From NCBI RefSeq assembly GCF_003369915.1, contig NC_046676.1:23064001-23128000 (forward strand): a stretch of 64,000 bases of DNA, written 5' to 3'. Positions within the stretch are counted from its first letter, which is position 1; each line of letters starts with the position of its first letter. Below the pieces are notes generated by a model that did no database searches, was not told the origin of the DNA, and was given only the letters and a program-made list of their open reading frames with translations. The position numbers were made by a program, and so were the translations under genes. Below, piece by piece: positions 48,331 to 60,800 of this stretch. The stretch comes from Drosophila miranda (lineage: Eukaryota > Arthropoda > Insecta > Diptera > Drosophilidae).

Positions 48331-51300
48331 CATCCTGGTGATCGAGGCCATCGATTACTTCCTGCAGCAGTCGGATCATGCCCAGTCCATCGATCTGTGC
48401 ATCTACCAGGCTTGCCTGATCAAACAGCTGGCCAACTACGGCATTGATCCTCGTCCCAGTCTGCAGTGCTTGCTTCGCGTATTGCATGCGACTCGGGAGC
48501 ATACGCGGAATCACTACCATGTGCTCTTGGTTCTGCTGGCGGAAGTGCTGCACGTCTTGTCCCCCTTCTACTTGGCCGACTTGCTGCGGATCATTGTCTT
48601 CGTGGTCGTGCAGGAGCGCTGTGGCCATGAATACATTCTGAACATGTGTCTGGATGGCATCATTCAGTGGATGTCTCAGACTGCATTCATACACGCCGAG
48701 GGGCTGGCTCTGGCTAACCAGATAGTGCAGCGTGTGCTCGACCTCCAACAGTCGGATGAGGGCGAGCGGATATCCACCAAGCAACTGAAGCCGGCCCACA
48801 TGCGCAACTATCATCCGGACATTGCGATTGCATTTGATCTGGCCAATCTTGTGGAGTCGTTCGATGCCTCCGAGAATCAGGATGTTTTCGCCTTTGTCGA
48901 CGCCCTAAATGACAAGTCAAACACGGTCTTCTGCCAGCGCCTCCATCTCTTCTTGCGCGCCCTCTTTCTGTCCCGACAACCGCCCGTTGACTGCTGGTTC
49001 AAGATCTACGAGGTGATTCTGCAGACCATTAAGGTAAACGAGGGCATCGCCTACGACTTCCTCATGACCTACATCTTCAAGCTGGCCCACGAGAACAATC
49101 CTGAGCTGCAACTGGAGTTGCTTCGAGGTCTGCCCCATTTTGCCGTATCCAAGGTGAGCTCTCAAATGAACATCACTTGAATCTTCCACTGAAACATGTC
49201 CGGTTTTGCGAAGGACAACGTGCCCATGATTCTGAACACCATTCGAAATCTGTCCACCGAGAATGGTACCTTCTGTGTGGACCTGTATCTACGACTGTGG
49301 CGCGTGGAGTCGCGCACCTATCTCTTCCTGCTGAAGCAAGTGGCTCAACCGCTGCCGGAGGGCGATAAGCGCTGGGAGCTTCAAGTAGCCCGAGCACATG
49401 CCATGCGGGAAATCTGCCAGGAAAAGTAGCCCATAAATTTATACCGATCTTGTATCCTTTTTCTAATCTTATACCCATCTTTTGCAGGCCAACATTGCAT
49501 GGATCGGAGCTGCTACCTCACCTTAGCAATACGTTAAACAGCTGCACCGATGAATCGGGGATCTGGCTACGTCTCTGGCGTTGGATGCTCTTTATGCCTT
49601 GTGTGACAGCCACACTGTCAATATTGCTTCCACCTGGCACGCTCTGGGCAGCAAGTTTCGCGGCGAACAGCGTCCACAGACCCTTAGGTCTCTGTACCAT
49701 TTCTATGGCTTGGTTCCGCTGCTGCAGACACCCACACTGGAGTACGAGAAAGTTGCGGATGATGCCCTAGAGCAGCTGTGGCAGGCCATCAGTCGACCGG
49801 GAACAGATGCGGCACAGGTTCGCAATGCTCTGGCAGCCCTAAAGAGCTATGAGCCAGGAAGCACGCTCAACCTGCGGCACATTCCGGCTCAGTTTCGTTT
49901 TGAGATTGTCGGTGGAGCAGTGGGAGGACTTAGTGGCCGAGAGGTGGTGAATCTGCAGGAAGAGACCGTCCCCGGCGAGGTGTGGGTGCAGCTACTACAG
50001 AAGATTCGCCAGGAATGTGGAGATGCAGCAGCTGATCTGATTTCCCATCACATAAGCAACGAAATAAACGGCTTTCGGAGCGGAGTCTACCGCCTGCCCG
50101 AGGGCAAGCCGGAGCCACGCAAGCTAGTGGGTTTGTTCGGACCAGCCCGCTCCGTGCAGTAACCAACTACATGGTGAGCCAGGCCCGCTTCGGAGACTAC
50201 GTGTCAGAGCCCTATGCAGTGACCTTTCCCCTCAGGGCGCTGTCCAATAAATTTCCCAAGCCGATACCACCGCTCGATTGGAGCTGCTTGACGAGCTTAT
50301 TTCACCTATCCTTCGATGCAAGGAAGTACTGCATCATGATAGCCAAGAATCAGGCGTCGAGCTCAGGCACAGCGAAGCGTTTGCTAGAGAACTTCCTGGT
50401 AGAATTCGAGCCTGATTGCTTCGAGGAGGATCTGCTGTTACTGTTCTCACTGCTACCGGAGATCGCCAGCAACGTGGGCCTTCAGATCATAAAGAACTTT
50501 GCCGAGAAAGTGGCTGTCTATTGCTTCAAAGAGTCACAGATAAACGACTTTGTCGAGGGTGAGTTTACACTTTTTATACCCGATACTCAAAATGAGTATT
50601 GGAGTATATTAGATTTGTGGTAAAAGTGGATGTGTGTAACGTCCAGAAGGAATCGTTTCCGACCCCATAAAGTATATATATTCTTGATCAGCATCAATAA
50701 CCGAGTCGATTGAGCCCTGTCTGTCTGTCCGTCCGTCCGTCTGTCCGTCTGTCCGTCCGCTTCAGCACTTAGTGCTCAAAGACTATAAGAGCTAGAGCAA
50801 CGTTGTTTTGGATCCAGACTTTTGTGATATGTCACTGCTACAAAAATATTTCAAAACTTCGCCCCGCCCACTTCCGCCCCCACAAAGGACGAAAATCTGT
50901 GGCATCCACATTTTTAAAGATACGATAAAACCAAAAACGCAGAATCGTAGAGGATGACTATATGTTCTAGAGTGTAAAATCTCAACCAGATCGTATAATT
51001 ATTATAGCCAGAATCAAGAAAACAATTTCATTCTTTCTCGCTCTGTTTCATGTACGAAAATCTGGGGCATCCACAAATCTGAGAGACTATTAAGGCTAGA
51101 GTAACCAAATTTGGTATCCGCACTTCTGTTAGATCTCACTATAAAACGTATATCTCAGAATTTCGCCCCACCCCCTTCCGCCCCCACAAAAGACGAAAAT
51201 CTGTTGCATCCACAATATTGCAGATTCGAAAAAACTAAAAACGCAGAATCATAGATAATGACCATATCTATCAGATTGCTGAATCTGGATCAGATCGGAT

Positions 51301-52436
51301 CATTTTTATACCCAAAAGGAACAAATCAATTTGTACTGGCTACGCAGCGCCCGACGTCACGCTCAGACTGAATTTCCTTTTTCTCTCTCGCACGCACTCT
51401 TTGTCGTGTCGTTTAATATTAGCGGCGTCTGCCAGAGGAGAGCCATACTGACTAAGTATCGGGTATAACTGTAGAGTTGCGGTGTCCGCAGCAACTCACA
51501 ACGTTCCCCCTCGTTTTTGCTTGCTTTTTGTCCAGGCGATGACCTTGTATCATCTTGTTTGCAGGATGCCTTTTTGAAAAGTTTTTGGTCAGCGTCAAGT
51601 ACATTTTCACGGGAAAGTGCGACCTACCACCCGAAGTGTTGGATGTTTTCACACTGATTGTAGAGCGCTACATGGACTCGATGAATCTGGACTCGAGGCT
51701 GTTTGAGCGCTACACAGAGGTGGTGGCCGTTTTGCATCCAAATGCCATCGACGGGCTGACCACGCCCGCCAATTGGTGGGAGACGCCCATAGGCAAGCTA
51801 AAAAAGGCCACCATTATCCGATGCTATCTGGTGCTGTATAACGAGAAGTTGCCCAACCCACTCAAATGGCTGACGCCCATTATTGATGCCTACGAGAAGC
51901 GCACGGAGGAGCGCTCCTTCTTCTATCGCCACTTGGCTGCCACTCTGTATGCCTTTGGAAGCGATGAACATGCCTGTAACTGGATCATGGAAATATTCCT
52001 GAAGATCCAGATGCTGCTGGCCGAGGCCTCCAACAAGGAGAAGGTTAACAGGGCACTCTATCTGCTGGACATCTTTGTTCTGGCCGTGGATGTGCTCTCC
52101 GGCTGTGCCGTGCTGCTGGGCAGTGTCGATGTGGTGGCCACAGACGATAAGCAGCGACTCAATCTCTTTCCCGAGAGCTTGCAGTATCTGTGCGACCACA
52201 TATTCTGGAAGGACCATGAAGCAAAGGTGAGTGAAGAAGACTCAACTATATGCCACTTTCTTGATCATTTTTGTATCGACTTTCAGGTCTATGAATTCCT
52301 ATTTAATCTATATAAGCACAGCTCCATGCCGTCGGACTACGCAGACGTATTCAAGGAGGCAATCATTTGTTCCCGGAACAAACCATACTTCGACCACAAA
52401 GGTGTCTGGACCAAATACGTAGGCCTGCGTAAATGA
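48331..52436 (+). pseudogene. FOCAD-like: FOCAD-like copy U14, two frameshifts in exon C, exon 1 deleted
   Basis: Exons A 48331-49153, B 49214-49425, C 49488-50558, D 51565-52226, E 52287-52436. Exon C has two 1-nt losses: 'atcgggggatctgg' to 'atcggggatctgg' near 49559, and 'ttcgggaccagcc' to 'ttcggaccagcc' near 50140. Together with the missing exon 1 they make it a pseudogene, although A, B, D and E are open and E ends with the normal GVWTKYVGLRK and TGA at 52434-52436. Diagnostic variants are Asp for Val in ALNDKSN, G for C in the A/B intron ('gtccggttttgcg'), Asp to Val in FLVSVK and Glu to Lys in IFLKIQ. The first two are shared with U17. ATTAAA is at 52576-52581. Confidence 0.85.
50575..51518. 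mobile_element. DINE-like element, intron of U14
   Basis: Intron 50559-51564 (1006 nt). Its 5' part is the long subtype (21-nt segment, 'cgcttcagcactt') while its 3' part has the U9/U10 GA-tract variant, so it looks like a recombinant between subtypes. Confidence 0.8.
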
Positions 52437-52960
52437 ACACGACGAACACACCGCATTTAACACTCCAACCCACGCCTAAAGTGCACTTACTGGTTAACGA
52501 TCACCGAATACCGTCAATGTTAGTCATCTTTTGATAGCAAACGCATTCTTTGTTATTTATATGTGTTTAAAGAACATTAAATGCATTTTTGCGCACAGTA
52601 TTTGAATTTAAATGTTTCCAGTGCGGTTATCGCACAAAAATACCACACGACAGCTCGATAGTCGATAGTATCGATAGTCAAAGTTGAATTCGTCAGTATA
52701 TAAATGGTATATTTTATAAATTAAACGATATATTTTAGTATATTTCTGAGGGTTGGACGGTATATTTTAACGATAAATCCGCGGCCACACTGATATCAAT
52801 ATTTTTAATATATTTATTAAAAAAAATGCAGATAAATTAAAAAAAGTGTAATTAAAACGTTTTATCAGTGCGTGTCACGTGCTGCAATCCCGATCGGCTG
52901 TGAAGCAACCTTGAAGCTATTATACCACGGATACTGGGAGACTCGAGCAAAACGTAAACA
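52437..52960 (+). promoter_or_regulatory. 3' UTR of U14 and promoter of intact copy U15
   Basis: ATTAAA 52576-52581; DRE TATCGATA 52669-52676; motif 6 52734-52745; motif 1 with the T to C change, CGGCCACACTG, at 52782-52792. The haplotype carries 'accacacgac' and 'caaagttgaatt'. Exon 1 ATG follows at 52961. This is the promoter of the only fully open copy, yet its motif 1 departs from the consensus that is intact upstream of three broken copies or copy groups. Confidence 0.8.
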
Positions 52961-55900
52961 ATGGACGATATCAAGCTGGCGAAGGTATGTATGTTTATGG
53001 CTTACTCAACTTCAATCAGTGTTGTTTGCTAAACAGTCATTGTAAGTTCGAGGACAGTAACATTGTCCAATCTAAATCCTGGACAAGAGTTGTGAGTCAT
53101 GCAGCAATGCTTTTTTTGCTTCACCTTCTGCTCGGGCTATTCAAAATCGATGGTCAACCTGGGCGGGCATCAAAGGAAGGACCGGCACAGCACCAAGGGC
53201 TCTCTCCCTAATGCCGCAGGACACACAAATCATGTATATTAATATATACCAGCATCCTGGTGATCGAGGCCATCGATTACTTCCTGCAGCAGTCGGATCA
53301 TGCCCAGTCCATCGATCTGTGCATCTACCAGGCTTGCCTGATCAAACAGCTGGCCAACTACGGCATTGATCCTCGTCCCAGTCTGCAGTGCTTGCTTCGC
53401 GTATTGCATGCGACTCGGGAGCATACGCGGAATCACTACCATGTGCTCTTGGTTCTGCTGGCTGAAGTGCTGCACGTCTTGTCCCCCTTCTACTTGGCCG
53501 ACTTGCTGCGGATCATTGTCTTCGTGGTCGTGCAGGAGCGCTGTGGCCATGAATACATTCTGAACATGTGTCTGGATGGCATCATTCAGTGGATGTCTCA
53601 GACTGCATTCATACACGCCGAGGGGCTGGCTCTGGCTAACCAGATAGTGCAGCGTGTGCTCGACCTCCAACAGTCGGATGAGGGCGAGCGGATATCCACC
53701 AAGCAACTGAAGCCGGCCCACATGCGCAACTATCATCCGGACATTGCGATTGCATTTGATCTGGCCAATCTTGTGGAGTCGTTCGATGCCTCCGAGAATC
53801 AGGATGTTTTCGCCTTTGTCGACGCCCTAAATGTCAAGTCAAACACGGTCTTCTGCCAGCGCCTCCATCTCTTCTTGCGCGCCCTCTTTCTGTCCCGACA
53901 ACCGCCCGTTGACTGCTGGTTCAAGATCTACGAGGTGATTCTGCAGACCATTAAGGTAAACGAGGGCATCGCCTACGACTTCCTCATGACCTACATCTTC
54001 AAGCTGGCCCACGAGAACAATCCTGAGCTGCAACTGGAGTTGCTTCGAGGTCTGCCCCATTTTGCCGTATCCAAGGTGAGCTCTCAAATGAACATCACTT
54101 GAATCTTCCACTGAAACATGTCCCGTTTTGCGAAGGACAACGTGCCCATGATTCTGAACACCATTCGAAATCTGTCCACCGAGAATGTTACCTTCTGTGT
54201 GGACCTGTATCTACGACTGTGGCGCGTGGAGTCGCGCACCTATCTCTTCCTGCTGAAGCAAGTGGCTCAACCGCTGCCGGAGGGCGATAAGCGCTGGGAG
54301 CTTCAAGTAGCCCGAGCACATGCCATGCGGGAAATCTGCCAGGAAAAGTAGCCCATAAATTTATACCGATCTTGTATCCTTTTTCTAATCTTATACCCAT
54401 CTTTTGCAGGCCAACATTGCATGGATCGGAGCTGCTACCTCACCTTAGCAATACGTTAAACAGCTGCACCGATGAATCGGGCGATCTGGCTACGTCTCTG
54501 GCGTTGGATGCTCTTTATGCCTTGTGTGACAGCCACACTGTCAATATTGCTTCCACCTGGCACGCTCTGGGCAGCAAGTTTCGCGGCGAACAGCGTCCAC
54601 AGACCCTTAGGTCTCTGTACCATTTCTATGGCTTGGTTCCGCTGCTGCAGACACCCACACTGGAGTACGAGAAAGTTGCGGATGATGCCCTAGAGCAGCT
54701 GTGGCAGGCCATCAGTCGACCGGGAACAGATGCGGCACAGGTTCGCAATGCTCTGGCAGCCCTAAAGAGCTATGAGCCAGGAAGCACGCTCAACCTGCAG
54801 CACATTCCGGCTCAGTTTCGTTTTGAGATTGTCGGTGGAGCAGTGGGAGGACTTAGGGGCCGAGAGGTGGTGAATCTGCAGAAAGAGACCGTCCCCGGCG
54901 AGGTGTGGGTGCAGCCACTACAGAAGATTCGCCCGGAATGTGGAGATGCAGCAGCTGATCTGATTTCCCATCACATAAGCAACGAAATAAACGGCTTTCG
55001 GAGCGGAGTCTACCGCCTGCCCGAGGGCAAGCCGGAGCCACGCAAGCTAGTGGGTTTGTTCGGGACCCTCCCGCTCCGTGCAGTAACCAACTACATGGTG
55101 AGCCAGGCCCGCTTTGGAGACTACGTGTCAGAGCCCTATGCAGTGACCTTTGCCCTCAGGGCGCTGTCCAATAAATTTCCCAAGCCGATACCACCGCTCG
55201 ATTGGAGCTGCTTGACGAGCTTCTTTCACCTATCCTTCGATGCGAGGAAGTACTGCATCATGATAGCCAAGAATCAGGCGTCGAGCTCAGGCACAGCGAA
55301 GCGTTTGCTAGAGAACTTCCTGGTAGAATTCGAGCCTGATTGCTTCGAGGAGGATCTGCTGTTACTGTTCTCACTGCTACCGGAGATCGCCAGCAACGTG
55401 GGCCTTCAGATCATAAAGAACTTTGCCGAGAAAGTGGCTGTCTATTGCTTCAAAGAGTCACAGATAAACGACTTTGTCGAGGGTGAGTTTACACTTTTTA
55501 TACCCGATACTCAAAATGAGTATTGGAGTATATTAGATTTGTGGTAAAAGTGGATGTGTGTAACGTCCAGAAGGAATCGTTTCCGACCCCATAAAGTATA
55601 TATATTCTTGATCAGCATCAATAACCGGGTCGATTGAGCCCTGTCTGTCTGTCCGTCCGTCCGTCTGTCCGTCCGCTTCAGCACTTAGTGCTCAAAGACT
55701 ATAAGAGCTAGAGCAACGTTGTTTTGGATCCAGACTTTTGTGATATGTCACTGCTACAAAAATATTTCAAAACTTCGCCCCGACCACTTCCGCCCCCACA
55801 AAGGACGAAAATCTGTGGCATCCACATTTTTAAAGATACGATAAAACCAAAAACGCAGAATCGTAGAGGATGACTATATGTTCTAGAGTGTAAAATCTCA

Positions 55901-57348
55901 ACCAGATCGTATAATTATTATAGCCAGAATCAAGAAAACAATTTCATTCTTTCTCGCTCTGTTTCATGTACGAAAATCTGGGGCATCCACAAATCTCAGA
56001 GACTATTAAGGCTAGAGTAACCAAATTTGGTATCCGCACTTCTGTTAGATCTCACTATAAAACGTATATCTCAGAATTTCGCCCCACCCCTTCCGCCCCC
56101 ACAAAGGACGAAAATCTGTTGCATCCACAATATTGCAGATTCGAGAAAACTAAAAACGCAGAATCATAGATAATGACCATATCTATCAGATTGCTGAATC
56201 TGGATCAGATCGGATCATTTTTATACCCAAAAGGAACAAATCAATTTGCACTGACTACGCAGCGCCCGACGTCACGCTCAGACTGATTTTCTGTCTCTCT
56301 CGCACGCACTCTTTGTCGTGTCGTTTAATATTAGCGGCGTCTGCCAGAGGAGAGCCATACTGACTAAGTATCGGGTATAACTGTAGAGTTGCGGTGTCCG
56401 CAGCAACTCACAACGTTCCCCCTCGTTTTTGCTTGCTTTTTGTCCAGGCGATGACCTTGTATCATCTTGTTTGCAGGATGCCTTTTTGAAAAGTTTTTGG
56501 ACAGCGTCAAGTACATTTTCACGGGAAAGTGCGACCTACCACCCGAAGTGTTGGATGTTTTCACACTGATTGTAGAGCGCTACATGGACTCGATGAATCT
56601 GGACTCGAGGCTGTTTGAGCGCTACACAGAGGTGGTGGCCGTTTTGCATCCGAATGCCATCGACGGGCTGACCACGCCCGCCAATTGGTGGGAGACGCCC
56701 ATAGGCAAGCTAAAAAAGGCCACCATCATCCGATGCTATCTGGTGCTGTATAACGAGAAGTTGCCCAACCCACTCAAATGGCTGACGCCCATTATTGATG
56801 CCTACGAGAAGCGCACGGAGGAGCGCTCCTTCTTCTATCGCCACTTGGCTGCCACTCTGTATGCCTTTGGAAGCGATGAACATGCCTGTAACTGGATCAT
56901 GGAAATATTCCTGGAGATCCAGATGCTGCTGGCCGAGGCCTCCAACAAGGAGAAGGTTAACAGGGCACTCTATCTGCTGGACATCTTTGTTCTGGCCGTG
57001 GATGTGCTCTCCGGCTGTGCCGTGCTGCTGGGCAGTGTCGATGTGGTGGCCACAGACGATAAGCAGCGACTCAATCTCTTTCCCGAGAGCTTGCAGTATC
57101 TGTGCGACCACATATTCTGGAAGGACCATGAAGCAAAGGTGAGTGAAGAAGACTCAACTATATGCCACTTTCTTGATCATTTTTGTATCGACTTTCAGGT
57201 CTATGAATTCCTATTTAATCTATATAAGCACAGCTCCATGCCGTCGGACTATGCAGACGTATTCAAGGAGGCAATCATTTGTTCCCGGAACAAACCATAC
57301 TTCGACCACAAAGGTGTCTGGACCAAATACGTAGGCCTGCGTAAATGA
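52961..57348 (+). CDS. FOCAD-like: FOCAD-like copy U15, the only copy with exon 1 and A-E all open
   Basis: Exon 1 52961-52984 (MDDIKLAK), candidate microexon 53037-53041, A 53253-54075, B 54136-54347, C 54410-55482, D 56477-57138, E 57199-57348 with TGA. With the 5-nt microexon the exons sum to 2949 nt, predicting 982 residues; without it the frame is lost. Human focadhesin, which I recall as ~1800 residues, is reported as a focal-adhesion protein and as a partner of the SKI RNA-surveillance complex. It begins MSDDI, similar to exon 1 here, and is built of alpha-helical repeats. Exons A-B and the first half of C correspond to its N-terminal DUF3730 region; the second half of C plus D and E correspond to its C-terminal focadhesin domain. 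The long middle is absent. Private changes are Gly to Val in ENVTFC and Ser to Arg in GGLRGREV. Confidence 0.82.
53037..53041 (+). other. Candidate 5-nt microexon TCATT in intron 1 (U15; also U5, U8, U16)
   Basis: Intron 1 contains 'tttgctaaacag|TCATT|gtaagt': a pyrimidine-rich stretch, a CTAAA-type branch site and AG on one side, and a near-perfect donor on the other. Exon 1 is 24 nt (phase 0), while exon A needs two bases before its first C; 24 + 5 supplies them, reading ...AAG TCA TTC ATC CTG. The upstream intron would be 52 nt and the downstream one 211 nt. The same element is at 14393-14397, 27675-27679 and 57950-57954. It may instead be the remnant of a larger exon lost in the ancestor of the array. 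No transcript evidence is available. Confidence 0.4.
55499..56430. mobile_element. DINE-like element, intron of U15
   Basis: Intron 55483-56476 (994 nt). Long subtype with 'cgcttcagcactt' and the common 'gattttctgtctctctc' tract (TCTCTCTC at 56294-56301). Splice sites GTGAGT and 'cttgtttgcag' are intact. Confidence 0.8.
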
Positions 57349-57873
57349 ACACGACGAACACACCGCATTTAACACTCCAACCCACGCCTAAAGTGCACTT
57401 ACTGGTTAACGATCACCGAATACCGTCAATGTTAGTCATCTTTTGATAGCAAACGCATTCTTTGTTATTTATATGTGTTTAAAGAACATTAAATGCATTT
57501 TTGCGCACAGTATTTGAATTTAAATGTTTCCAGTGCGGTTATCGCACAAAAATACCATACGACAGCTCGATAGTCGATAGTATCGATAGTCAAACTTGAA
57601 TTCGTCAGTATATAAATGGTATATTTTATAAATTAAACGATATATTTTAGTATATTTCTGAGGGTTGGACGGTATATTTTAACGATAAATCCGCGGTCAC
57701 ACTGATATCAATATTTTTAATATATTTATTAAAAAAAAATGCAGATAAATTAAAAAAAGTGTAATTAAAACGTATTATCAGTGCGTGTCACGTGCTGCAA
57801 TCCCGATCGGCTGTGAAGCAACCTTGAAGCTATTATACCACGGATACTGGGAGACTCGAGCAAAACGTAAACA
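57349..57873 (+). promoter_or_regulatory. 3' UTR of U15 and promoter of U16
   Basis: ATTAAA 57488-57493; DRE 57581-57588; motif 6 57646-57657; intact motif 1 CGGTCACACTG 57694-57704. Exon 1 starts at 57874. Same promoter haplotype as U5 and U8. Confidence 0.8.
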
Positions 57874-60800
57874 ATGGACGATATCAAGCTGGCGAAGGTA
57901 TGTATGTTTATGGCTTACTCAACTTCAATCAGTGTTGTTTGCTAAACAGTCATTGTAAGTTCGAGGACAGTAACATTGTCCAATCTAAATCCTGGACAAG
58001 AGTTGTGAGTCATGCAGCAATGCTTTTTTTGCTTCACCTTCTGCTCGGGCTATTCAAAATCGATGGTCAACCTGGGCGGGCATCAAAGGAAGGACCGGCA
58101 CAGCACCAAGGGCTCTCTCCCTAATGCCGCAGGACACACAAATCATGTATATTAATATATACCAGCATCCTGGTGATCGAGGCCATCGATTACTTCCTGC
58201 AGCAGTCGGATCATGCCCAGTCCATCGATCTGTGCATCTACCAGGCTTGCCTGATCAAACAGCTGGCCAACTACGGCATTGATCCTCGTCCCAGTCTGCA
58301 GTGCTTGCTTCGCGTATTGCATGCGACTCGGGAGCATACGCGGAATCACTACCATGTGCTCTTGGTTCTGCTGGCGGAAGTGCTGCACGTCTTGTCCCCC
58401 TTCTACTTGGCCGACTTGCTGCGGATCATTGTCTTCGTGGTCGTGCAGGAGCGCTGTGGCCATGAATACATTCTGAACATGTGTCTGGATGGCATCATTC
58501 AGTGGATGTCTCAGACTGCATTCATACACGCCGAGGGGCTGGCTCTGGCTAACCAGATAGTGCAGCGTGTGCTCGACCTCCAACAGTCGGATGAGGGCGA
58601 GCGGATATCCACCAAGCAACTGAAGCCGGCCCACATGCGCAACTATCATCCGGACATTGCGATTGCATTTGATCTGGCCAATCTTGTGGAGTCGTTCGAT
58701 GCCTCCGAGAATCAGGATGTTTTCGCCTTTGTCGACGCCCTAAATGTCAAGTCAAACACGGTCTTCTGCCAGCGCCTCCATCTCTTCTTGCGCGCCCTCT
58801 TTCTGTCCCGACAACCGCCCGTTGACTGCTGGTTCAAGATCTACGAGGTGATTCTGCAGACCATTAAGGTAAACGAGGGCATCGCCTACGACTTCCTCAT
58901 GACCTACATCTTCAAGCTGGCCCACGAGAACAATCCTGAGCTGCAACTGGAGTTGCTTCGAGGTCTGCCCCATTTTGCCGTATCCAAGGTGAGCTCTCAA
59001 ATGAACATCACTTGAATCTTCCACTGAAACATGTCCCGTTTTGCGAAGGACAACGTGCCCATGATTCTGAACACCATTCGAAATCTGTCCACCGAGAATG
59101 GTACCTTCTGTGTGGACCTGTATCTACGACTGTGGCGCGTGGAGTCGCGCACCCATCTCTTCCTGCTGAAGCAAGTGGCTCAACCGCTGCCGGAGGGCGA
59201 TAAGCGCTGGGAGCTTCAAGTAGCCCGAGCACATGCCATGCGGGAAATCTGCCAGGAAAAGTAGCCCATAAATTTATACCGATCTTGTATCCTTTTTCTA
59301 ATCTTATACCCATCTTTTGCAGGCCAACATTGCATGGATCGGAGCTGCTACCTCACCTTAGCAATACGTTAAACAGCTGCACCGATGAATCGGGCGATCT
59401 GGCTACGTCTCTGGCGTTGGATGCTCTTTATGCCTTGTGTGACAGCCACACTGTCAATATTGCTTCCACCTGGCACGCTCTGGGCAGCAAGTTTCGCGGC
59501 GAACAGCGTCCACAGACCCTTAGGTCTCTGTACCATTTCTATGGCTTGGTTCCGCTGCTGCAGACACCCACACTGGAGTACGAGAAAGTTGCGGATGATG
59601 CCCTAGAGCAGCTGTGGCAGGCCATCAGTCGACCGGGAACAGATGCGGCACAGGTTCGCAATGCTCTGGCAGCCCTAAAGAGCTATGAGCCAGGAAGCAC
59701 GCTCAACCTGCGGCACATTCCGGCTCAGTTTCGTTTTGAGATTGTCGGTGGAGCAGTGGGAGGACTTAGTGGCCGAGAGGTGGTGAATCTGCAGGAAGAG
59801 ACCGTCCCCGGCGAGGTGTGGGTGCAGCTACTACAGAAGATTCGCCCGGAATGTGGAGATGCAGCAGCTGATCTGATTTCCCATCACATAAGCAACGAAA
59901 TAAACGGCTTTCGGAGCGGAGTCTACCGCCTGCCCGAGGGCAAGCCGGAGCCACGCAAGCTAGTGGGTTTGTTCGGGACCAGCCCGCTCCGTGCAGTAAC
60001 CAACTACATGGTGAGCCAGGCCCGCTTCGGAGACTACGTGTCAGAGCCCTATGCAGTGACCTTTCCCCTCAGGGCGCTGTCCAATAAATTTCCCAAGCCG
60101 ATACCACCGCTCGATTGGAGCTGCTTGACGAGCTTATTTCACCTATCCTTCGATGCAAGGAAGTACTGCATCATGATAGCCAAGAATCAGGCGTCGAGCT
60201 CAGGCACAGCGAAGCGTTTGCTAGAGAACTTCCTGGTAGAATTCGAGCCTAATTGCTTCGAGGAGGATCTGCTGTTACTGTTCTCACTGCTACCGGAGAT
60301 CGCCAGCAACGTGGGCCTTCAGATCATAAGGACTTTGCCGAGAAAGTGGCTGTCTATTGCTTCAAAGAGTCACAGATAAACGACTTTGTCGAGGGTGAGT
60401 TTACACTTTTTATACCCGATACTCAAAATGAGTATTGGAGTATATTAGATTTTTGGTAAAAGTGGATGTGTGTAACGTCCAGAAGGAATCGTTTCCGACC
60501 CCATAAAGTATATATATTCTTGATCAGCATCAATAACCGAGTCGATTGAGCCCTGTCTGTCTGTCCGTCCGTCCGTCTGTCCGTCTGTGCGTCCCCTTCA
60601 GCGCTTAGTGCTCAAAGACTATAAGAGCTAGAGCAACGTTGTTTTGGATCCAGACTTTTGTGATATGTCACTGCTACAAAAATATTTCAAAACTTCGCCC
60701 CGCCCACTTCCGCCCCCACAAAGGACGAAAATCTGTGGCATCCACATTTTTAAAGATACGATAAAACCAAAAACGCAGAATCGTAGAGGATGACTATATG

